Below, one piece after another: positions 56,330 through 64,000 of a stretch of DNA of 64,000 bases (position 1 is its first letter; the number at the start of each line of letters is the position of its first letter). The DNA is from Sipunculus nudus. Taxonomy: Eukaryota; Annelida; Sipuncula; Golfingiida; Sipunculidae. A model generated the notes under the pieces. That model was not told the DNA's origin and did not search any database. It saw only the letters and a program-made list of their open reading frames with translations. The stretch spans positions 3,865,579 to 3,929,578 of the forward strand of contig CM049307.1 in NCBI GenBank assembly GCA_026874595.1, read 5' to 3'. Position numbers and translations under genes: made by a program.

Positions 56330-56830
56330 CTCAGAGACTCCGGATTCTGATGCTGCAAGAGCAGCTTATATATACTGCAGAAATCAGTGCAAGTGGCCAA
56401 TTCAAGACTCGGTACAACATCCACAACAAATCATTCCGCAGTGAACGTTACGAAAACGAAACAGAACTTTCGTAGCATATCTAGACCCTAAAGAGAAAGC
56501 AGATACAATATTCGACCACCTGGGAAATAGTCCAACGCTCTAACACAATGATTCGCACCTCGGACCAGTGTAACCTCTGGATGGAGGAGAAATACAGCAT
56601 ACTGCGCCACAGAAGCGACATGTCGATAATCCTGTTAAACAGGCGAAGTGAATTAATTTCGAAATGCCGACACCTAAAACTACCGAACCGTGTAAAAAAA
56701 GTAACAGTTAATAGCTGGGTCCCCAACAAGCGTCAGTTATCTGATGATCGCCCGGGTGACGATACCGGCAACGGCGCGAAACTCCGAGTTATAACAAGAT
56801 GCTCCAGCGTGCTCAACGTTTAGTTAATCT
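56330..56830 (+). pseudogene. Penelope-like element, C-terminal fragment 2
   Basis: It reads IYTAEISASG then QFKTRYNIHNKSFRSERYEN, ETELS followed by stops, KQIQYSTTWEIVQR, QCNLWMEEKYSILRHRS, then LLNKR-like LLNRRSELISKCRH: the end of a GIY-YIG-bearing retroelement protein. The catalytic YIG loop is deleted between TAEISASG and QFKTRY, and two stops lie near 56475-56485. Downstream is the ribozyme-like motif at 56730-56802. Plus strand, opposite to the fragment at 53690-54360. Confidence 0.75.
56730..56802 (+). ncRNA. Type I hammerhead ribozyme-like motif
   Basis: Core CTGATGA (56741-56747) and GAAA (56778-56781) with U16.1/H17 = TT (56789-56790). Stem I: GTTAT (56736-56740) pairs with ATAAC (56791-56795), extended past an internal loop by GCGT with ATGC. 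Stem II: CGCC (56749-56752) with GGCG (56773-56776). Stem III: ACT/AGT closed by CCG. Predicted cleavage is after 56790. The first stem II pair is a U-C mismatch, a weakness. Penelope-like elements are known to carry type I hammerheads with very short stem III, and this one follows Penelope coding sequence directly. Confidence 0.6.
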
Positions 56831-56885
56831 GCTCTACCTTAGCTGTATCAAGCACTATAATGCAAGCACTGGAACCTACTTAGGA

Positions 56886-56886
<1 letters not shown>

Positions 56887-56935
<49 letters not shown>
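56887..56935. repeat. (TA)n microsatellite, left of the solo LTR
   Basis: Uninterrupted TA repeat ending directly at the LTR start. Confidence 0.95.
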
Positions 56936-56939
<4 letters not shown>

Positions 56940-57755
56940 ACAGGTGCTCTTTTTATTTTTTATTACGGTCGTAACTCGTGATGTAGCGCCCGCGTCTGGC
57001 CGCGTGTTGCACTCTCGGTTTAATCCGTACTGGTTGAACTCTCGTCTTGCTAGCTTGGGGCGAGCTCACATGTGGACCCTGGTATGTGGAGACACAGCGA
57101 TGTTTTTCTAGATGATTCCTGTTAAGCGTTTTCCTGTGTGTTGTGTTAGATCCTTTAGACTGTTCGCGAAGTGAAAAATTCTCGACTTGGGATGAGAAGT
57201 TATAAATAGGGGCTGTTTTTAAAGGAGAAAGAGGTGAGAGAATATTCCAGCGGACACAGACGTGTTTATGTCAGTTTGTGGGACCTGTCCGATTATCCAG
57301 TAATTTCAGGGATTCTACTATTACTAACTCTATACATTTTGGTGCTGCCTGCCTCAAGTTTACTTTCTGGATTGTTACAAGAGCTTTACATTGGACTGTT
57401 ATTCTCCGAGAGGATTGGTGTGGACTTTTCATCCGGCATATACATTTAAAAGGACTTATCGTTGTGACAGTGGTGGTATCTAGGCACTGTGCTCTTTATT
57501 TTACAGTGTGATTGTATTGATTTGTTGTTATACCGCTGTTATACTGTGTAATTGTATTGATTTAGTGTATTGTAATGTTGGGATTGTTTTAAGAATAAAT
57601 TATGGTTATTTGTTAACAAAAAAAAAACACTGACTTCTTTATTTATTTCCCTAGACATTTCACGCTGCCTAGTGTTACAGAATCTGATTTTTTTTATCTC
57701 CTTGACAAAATTTATGATCATCACGCATACGTGATCTGTTGATATTAGGTTCCGT

Positions 57756-57759
<4 letters not shown>
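56936..57759 (+). mobile_element. Solo LTR of the element 2 family
   Basis: Starts TGTTACAGGTGCTC and ends GGTTCCGTAACA, 824 bp, alignable to 52876-53674 along its length. It has a TATA-like TTATAAATAGGGG near 57202 and AATAAA at 57593. Both flanks are TA repeat, so the insertion went into a microsatellite. Confidence 0.92.
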
Positions 57760-57822
<63 letters not shown>

Positions 57823-57960
57823 TACAAACACATGTATACATGTATATACACATACACACACCTACATGTATATGCACATATATATATATACATTTACATA
57901 TATATACACACAAGCACATATATATACATACATATACACATATATTTATACACACACATA
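57760..57960. repeat. (TA)n and TACACA microsatellites, right of the solo LTR
   Basis: TA repeat to about 57823, then mixed ATACACACA/ACATATATA runs to 57960. Long Ile/Tyr reading frames here are repeat by-products. Confidence 0.95.
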
Positions 57961-60809
57961 CATCTTCTACATTGTCTTCAATGCTTGGGTTAATTTTTTT
58001 TGTCTATTCAGCCTGATAAATTTGTTTGTTTCTCATAGTTATTATAATTGTTACTTTTTCCCGAAATGGGTTTTCATGTTGAAAATCATCATTGTTATCA
58101 GAGAAATATATGATTACAAAGTTCTGATAATAAAATGAAGAAATCTTCCTTTTTCTAATGGGCTGCTTTGTCTCTATTAATTTTGAACTGTTGTACAATT
58201 AAGTGACATAAAGGATTGGTCTCACTAGCCTTGCCAGGGCTTTAGTATTTACGTTTTCTAATAAAATGCTTAAAATAAAACGTGATTCCATGTACCGATA
58301 GACTTAACTCAGTGCCAGCTCTTATACATGAAATCAGAGGGTCAGATAGTGGCAAATTAGTTATATGAGTTGCCGCAAGATGGCGGTACCGATACTAAAT
58401 GCAACACAACGCATGAACGTTTGATTTCTCCGTCAGAAGCAACAATTAAGTCAGAACTATTTCATGGACTGGGCCAGTCCATGGTCTCACTAACCCCCCC
58501 CCCCCCCCCCCCCCCGAAATTAGAACGTGTTTAATCATGAAACTCTTTATATTTTGTTTTAACAGTTGTCACTCTGTTAAAGAGTTATGAGAGGGAGAGG
58601 GTGGCGGGTGTGAGTGAGTGGGAGGGTGGGTGGTTGAGGAAATGCCTCTGTCACAGAAAGAATGTATGCCTAATGGGGCGCTTCATTTATTTGTTTACAA
58701 ATGAAAAGTCATCTCGTTTTTATAGACTTCATCCTATAACTTGTGTCTATGTATGATCATAATATGAAATAAAATTGTACATAAGTTTTTATTTAAATTG
58801 CACACATTACTGTCAGGTTGTAATGATGGCGGTATTAAAAGGTACGAAAACAAGAAAAGGTGGCGCAGAAGACAAAGCTATTCAAGAACTTGAGTCAACT
58901 TTTTTTTACCATTCCATGCTAGCTGTCTTTAGATATTAAAGAATTTGATTGATTTTTACCTAAAATGGACCTATTCAAGGTCAAGGTTAAGACCCCGTCT
59001 CAAATAAACTTCATCCTCTAACCAATATCTATGAGCATGTCAAGTTTGATAAAGATCGGTGAATATTTTGTGTGTTATCATGCAGACAAGATCTATTTAC
59101 GGCGGGGGCGCCGGCGGGACCGTGCTAAAACCATATTATTTCGGACTTTGTCTGCATGGGGATGCAATCAACAACATAGGTCACGTTCACAATCGGAATC
59201 AAGGACCTTGCCTATAATTAACAAGGCTCCCTCTTATGGCCCATATTATACATGGTTTACTCGGACATGCAAAACATTAGCCAATTAAGAAAGACTCTTC
59301 TGCAATACGACCCTTGACATCTACCTCACCATTGGCAGGTAGACCAGGGATCCACAGACACGTGATTCTGGGGACCTGAGAGTCTCAGAGCAATGTTATT
59401 TCAGTTTACAAGTGTCCAAAAAAAACGAAGCAGATTTTTACATATTTGCAATTAGTATATCGTGAATAAAGGTGAAATTAATTTTGAGATCCGTAAATAT
59501 TAATATTCCTTGCCTGAAAAGAAGGGCTGGGTTCAAATTTAACACGGTGCATTTAAATGCAAAACCAATGCATGTATATGCAAATGTGATAAAATTTTCT
59601 AAATGCAAATGAACTTTCAAATGCAATGAACTTAAACTCCATTTTGTGAAGGTTGTAGTGAGTATCTGTTTCTATGTAAATAATCATAGAAGCAAATATT
59701 ATTATATGATTCTTAAGATTATTTGTGATTATTATTCTGAGATAACTTTAATATGCATTTGCTCTGGTTAATTACGTTGTCAGTAGAGCTTTTACATTAT
59801 TTATTCTTACATTACATCCTACATCTTTGGCAATTTATAAATACAAATGCATTTACATGTTTAGCCGGCAAGAAACCTGACAAAAAGTATCAACGTGAAT
59901 CTATAAAATACTTCGACACAGCAGGACAGCTAGATGTTTCGCCTTGTTCATTTTTTTAAATACAGGTGGAATATCACCCTAAATCTTGCCAGCCTACATA
60001 CAAATAAACAATTTACCTAAATTTTCGCTACCACAACCATCACTACAAGAGAGCCTGTTACTAGAGAATTAGACCATGGCTCTGATTGGTCAAACATATC
60101 GAATTTTCTTATTTGCTAAAGCTTTGGCGCCTCATCGCACATTTATCCGATGGCTTGCATCCAACCAGGCATTAGTCTTAATCCAGTTTGGGTCATTTTC
60201 TGTACTTGTCGCCACGAGGGGGCACCTGTCGTATGCTGGAGTGAAGATGTTGACGAAAATCCTTGAAATGCAAAACGGGACATCCGTGTTTTCTTTCCGA
60301 GTTTCTTTTTTCAAATGGTCCAATTACAGACTCACAGGAGCACCACTCTGTGTCAGTGAAATGATAAGTCTTCTTGGGGAAGGCGTTGTAAGCTTTCAAA
60401 TTATTTAAACATCAGCAGGGACTTCGATAGACTCCGGATGATTCTAAATACATGTATATATTTAAAAAAATTAAAGGGCAGTTGGTCATTAATCAACTGG
60501 CGATACAATAGATAAACAAAGGCCAAAAAATTGTGATTTGGTATCAGTTTTTAATAAGAACACAAGAACGTGCAGTTCAACTGCTTTATGTTTTTACAAT
60601 ATGAACATCACAGCATGATTCGTAATATAGCAATAATAACAAGCAAATTCGTGGAGACGCAAATACGAGACGCAAAAACGGTCTAATTAAGTTCGACACT
60701 GGCTCCCTTTTTGGCATAAAAACATTTAAAAATGTCAATGCTATGTAACTGGAGGTTTAAGGTATTGAGCCTATGTCCACGCAAACAGTCAAATATATAT
60801 ACATATATA
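57961..60809. other. Intergenic DNA downstream of the lipoxygenase gene
   Basis: No gene is recognised. It contains a C homopolymer (58493-58515), short repeats of AAATGCA at 59480-59640, and an open frame on the plus strand (60076-60408, 110 codons) matching nothing I know. The last few hundred bases before 60809 should be the 3' UTR of the lipoxygenase; minus-strand ATTAAA at 60550-60555 is a possible poly(A) signal. Confidence 0.45.
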
Positions 60810-60930
60810 TTAGATACTGATGGAATTTGGGATACTCTCTGGGAGCAGGTAATCATATTCGTAAATTGCTGGGCGTGCCTTGATTCTTGTTTGAATTTCT
60901 TCTCCGATTTTTTTCAATTCATCGCGGAAC
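60810..60930 (-). CDS. Lipoxygenase, last coding exon
   Basis: Acceptor TATTTTATTTTCAG precedes the exon. It completes a split Lys codon and reads FRDELKKIGEEIQTRIKARP then YEYDYLLPESIPNSISI and TAA. Animal lipoxygenases end in a conserved IPNS-x-x-I whose terminal Ile carboxylate is an iron ligand; both the motif and the Ile are present. Lipoxygenases add O2 to polyunsaturated fatty acids such as arachidonate. This and the next two exons join in frame (split codon phase 2 here, phase 0 upstream) into a normal C-terminus. Closest in feel to the 5-LOX and allene-oxide-synthase-lipoxygenase type; subtype is not decidable. Confidence 0.92.
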
Positions 60931-61139
60931 CTGAAAATAAAATACACAATGAATAATAAAATTCAAATTGATCTTAATATATAGAAGTTGATGAGTCTAT
61001 GGTTAATCAGTTCATGGTTTTAAAACCATCGATGAAAAAAAAATGACAATTTTGCACCTAATATTTATTTTTTAAATTAGCTAATTTTTAAGGTCATTAC
61101 TGGGGATGCTTTTATGAATTCTATTCAACCTTTCCTTGA

Positions 61140-62090
61140 TAGTGTATGTGAAATGTTATTGATATATAGATGGATTGTATCTTTTATATTGTATGAATCG
61201 TGTCTTAGATATTTTATGGATTGTGTCCTTGATCTAGTATGGATTACGTCCTTGATCTAGTATGGATCGTGTCTCAGATATTGTATGGATCGTGTCCTTC
61301 ATATAGTATGGATTGTGTCTTTGATAAAGTATGGATCGTGTCTTAGATATTTTATGGATTGTGTCCTTGATCTAGTATGGATCGTGTCTCAGATATTGTA
61401 TGGATCGTGTCCTTGATATGGTATGGATCGTATCTTTGATAAACTATGTATTATGTTTGATAAAGTACCGATTGTGTCCTTGATCTAGTATGTATTATGT
61501 CCTTGATCTAGTACGGATTGTATGATAGATCTAGTATGGATTGAATCTTTGATATATGGATAATGTCTTTGATTTAGTATGGGTTGTGTCCTTGATCTAG
61601 TATGGAATGTGTCCTTGATCTAGTATGGACTGAATCTTTGATATTGTATGGACTGTGTCTTTGATATTGTCTGAATTATGTCTTTGATAAAGTGTAGATC
61701 TAGTATGGATTGTGTCCTTGATCTAGTATGGATCGTGTCTTAGATATTGTTTGGATCGTGTCCTTGATATAATATGGATCGTGTCTTTGATATAGTATGC
61801 ATTATGTCTTTGATAAAGTACGGATTGTGTCCTTGATCTAGAATGTATTGTGTCCTTGATCTAGTATGGATTGTGTAATAGATCTAGTATGGATTGAATC
61901 TTTGATATAGTATGGATTTTGTCTTTGATATTGTATGAATTATGTCTTTGATATAGTATAGATCTAGTATGGATTGTGTCCTTGATCGAGTATGGATTGT
62001 GTCTTTGATCTAGTATGGATTGTGTCTTGATAATATATGACTCGTGTATCATTATAGTATTGATCATGTCTTTGATGTTTTATTGATAAT
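61140..62090. repeat. ~23-bp minisatellite in a lipoxygenase intron
   Basis: About 40 imperfect copies of TATGGATTGTGTCCTTGATC followed by TAG, with variants ATCGTGTCTTAGATATTG and ATTATGTCTTTGATAAAG. Higher-order repeats are visible. It fills most of the intron between the last two coding exons. Confidence 0.93.
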
Positions 62091-62106
62091 GTGCTTCTTT
62101 TCTTAC

Positions 62107-62270
62107 TTTTGCTCTGCTTCGAGCACTCTGGGGTCGTAGTTATAGCGTTTTTCCCAGTCTCCCAGACTGTTGGTAGCCTTTCTGCTCAACACGGCGGTCG
62201 CCACGACGGCGTTCAGCGTTTCATCCAGGTTCGGGAGCATCTTCAGGAGGTCATCGTTCGTTAATGGCTT
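62107..62270 (-). CDS. Lipoxygenase, penultimate coding exon
   Basis: Bounded by acceptor TTTGTATTTCAG and donor AAAA/GTAAG. It reads KPLTNDDLLKMLPNLDETLN then AVVATAVLSRKATNSLGDWE and KRYNYDPRVLEAEQ, 54 codons plus two bases. This is the helix pair before the C-terminal lipoxygenase segment (family pattern LLK-LP----TL-----LS-------LG). GC content and codon use are clearly higher than in the surrounding AT-rich DNA, as expected of a constrained host exon. Confidence 0.9.
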
Positions 62271-62426
62271 CTGAAATACAAACTTCCATTTAATGCTGCA
62301 CGCAAACGATATAAAACAATTTTTAGATTATTATATTTTTATCTGAAGTAGGTGCCTAGTAGAGAAATATTCTAATTTGAATAAATTTTGATTACCTTAA
62401 AACAACTTATTTTTTTATTATAATAT

Positions 62427-62465
<39 letters not shown>

Positions 62466-63447
62466 TTGTATATAAATCATAACACATTTGCAAAGTAAAG
62501 AATTTAATTTAGTTCATCAACCGAGCCGTCGCCACAATATAGTCCTTCACGTATCAAAAAATGTTGCGTCCTATACTTTATATACCTTGTCACCGAGAAT
62601 GAACAGTAAAAGAAGAGTAATCCTAGAGACGGTCGATGCCGTAAGAATTTAAGTCTATTGTCGGAAGTTTCAGAGAAGTTACATTTCAAATTTCAACAAC
62701 AGGGGCAAGCTTGTTTTGTAATTAATATTTTAACATAATCCGCTGAGAAATATCCTGAGGTATGTTTTATTCCAAGATCCCGACTGTGTCTGTTACGGAG
62801 AGTTTAGAAAATTTTAGTATAGGGCCAACTGCACATTATTTTTTTAAGGATAAACAATGTATGGAGATCCTTACATCAAAGTGTAGTTACACTAATCATG
62901 GTCTAATTTTTAGATACTCTGTCATACATTAGGCTTGTATATCATTTTGCTCACCTATATTCATTTCTTGGACTAAGTAAGATTTATAAGGGATTTTTTT
63001 TATGTTCAGCTCTTAACAGACACCTAAGTGTTTCCAGTTTATGTACAGACCTTGTGCAAACTATTAGGGAAGTAAACTGTATGTTCGTTTTGTATGCCCA
63101 ATAATATCTCTGTGATCAAGCAACATCCTTTAGAAAGTTATTCCAGCAATATCTTTTAAACTGTCACGGGTATATTTGTGAAAGCTCAGCATAGAATAAA
63201 CCTTTTTAATTACTGCCGATTTACGCCTGATTACAGACATGTCAAATTGGCAAACTGACATATTCAGTCCCTATTTTCTTTTGAATTTAATATATTCTCT
63301 GCTGGTTTTGCAGTTAACATGAAAATCTTAATTAACTATAATATTTCAAGAAGCTTCCTTTATGTAAAAGAATAATTCTAGTTTTTCCCAGGATAATCGT
63401 ATGGGAATTATTCACAAGTGAGCGTGGGGTCCTTAGCCTCTTGTTAC
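62271..63447 (-). other. Lipoxygenase intron
   Basis: AT-rich, between donor AAG/GTAAC (63447) and acceptor TTTCAG (62271). A (TA)n tract lies at 62430-62461. No other feature is seen. Confidence 0.7.
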
Positions 63448-63621
63448 CTTGTCCTTTGGTGGGCTACCATGAAGTTTACAAGGGTAGTTTTGAGGATACC
63501 CAAATTCGTCGTACTGTCCGAAGTTGACGGCGGCATGCTGGACGCTGCACGTGAAGATGACAGATGTACATACAGACACGATGTCGTCTGCTGTCTCAAA
63601 TCTCCCGTCATTTGGAATACC
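63448..63621 (-). CDS. Lipoxygenase, third-last coding exon with iron-binding motif
   Basis: 174 bp, 58 codons, phase 0 at both ends; acceptor TTTGCCTAG, donor AAG/GTAAC. It reads GIPNDGRFETADDIVSVCTS then VIFTCSVQHAAVNFGQYDEF and YPQNYPCKLHGSPPKDK. The CS-QHAAVNFGQ motif is diagnostic: its His and Asn are two of the five iron ligands (His550 and Asn554 in human 5-LOX). The first two His ligands lie in exons beyond the window. No disruption is seen; likely a functional gene. Confidence 0.95.
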
Positions 63622-64000
63622 CTAGGCAAAAATTTTTAAAGTGATAAAAGCAAACAAATATTAAGGCAACGACACTCAGGCTTATACCTGAGATTGTGGA
63701 TTATGAAATCAATATAGCCTGAACCGATGAGGGGGTGTTAAAAGGGTTTCCCCTTAAGTGCTTAGCAAATTTGCAGCATATAACTTTGCAACACAGTAAT
63801 TTTTAATACAACAAAGTTTAACGGTTGTTACAGTTAGTCACTTATATCGATGTTCAATACAATAGTTTAAACGTGAATGGTACCTGCAGTTAAAACCAAT
63901 AAATACACAGTATAAAGGAATGAAATATGAATGGGATGTCGTTAATACGACACTGTAAAGTAAAATGGGATGTAAATCTGATGAAAAATTAACCTGTGAA
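63622..64000 (-). other. Lipoxygenase intron, runs off the window
   Basis: AT-rich sequence upstream (minus strand) of the exon at 63448-63621. No further exon is seen before the window edge. Confidence 0.6.

Noticed and set aside
57675-58138. Ile/Tyr-rich frames up to 138 codons
   Set aside because: Translated TA and TACA microsatellites.
60076-60408. 110-codon plus-strand open frame near the lipoxygenase
   Set aside because: No recognisable domain, and frames of similar length exist on the opposite strand at the same place; kept only as unassigned DNA.

Overview
The window is nuclear DNA of an animal, most likely a marine invertebrate. The evidence is spliced genes with GT/AG introns, AT-rich intergenic DNA full of (TA)n microsatellites, and a dense mix of animal transposable elements: a RAG1-like transposase, Gmr1-type Ty3/gypsy, L1-like LINE, Penelope-like, PIF/Harbinger, Merlin, hAT and pogo-like. 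An intact RAG1-like gene of transposon type together with Gmr1-type elements suggests a non-vertebrate deuterostome (hemichordate, echinoderm or lancelet). A lophotrochozoan with RAG-like elements cannot be excluded from sequence alone.

Layout. 1-5316 and 16643-19790 are two blocks of one 55-bp G-run satellite, in the same orientation. Between them lies an 11.3-kb island. It holds a ~150-bp tandem repeat (5317-6640), an uninterrupted 994-codon RAG1-like gene on the minus strand (7731-10715), a 749-bp non-autonomous hAT element, and a LINE ORF1 whose 5' end abuts the second satellite block. 20273-28952 looks like a small pogo-type DNA transposon opened by a young Gmr1-type LTR retrotransposon (21195-28518). 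30146-32345 holds a tRNA-like sequence, a Merlin (ISXO2-type) transposase and poly-C repeats. 33973-34805 is a solo LTR, followed by a decayed LINE ORF2 (34850-38425). 38540-42560 is a broken PIF/Harbinger transposase in separate exon-like pieces. 42780-47203 is a ~4.4-kb element with ~1.1-kb inverted arms. 47375-53674 is a second, decayed Gmr1-type LTR element. 53690-56830 holds two Penelope-like fragments, one ending in a hammerhead-ribozyme-like motif, plus a Harbinger MADF accessory gene and a Harbinger terminus. 56936-57759 is another solo LTR inside a (TA)n tract. At the right edge the last three coding exons of a host lipoxygenase (minus strand, 60810-63621) run off the window.

How the parts relate. 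The only clear host gene is the lipoxygenase; almost everything else is mobile or repetitive DNA. The most notable locus is the RAG1-like gene. It keeps the N-terminal zinc region, RING, complete DDE triad and zinc ligands of the recombinase core, and the transposon-type C-terminal CX2CX3GHX4C tail. No RAG2-like partner and no recognisable RSS-like ends are visible nearby. The window also holds relatives of other elements that gave rise to vertebrate genes: SCAN-like capsids in both Gmr1-type gags, and Harbinger transposase plus MADF protein.
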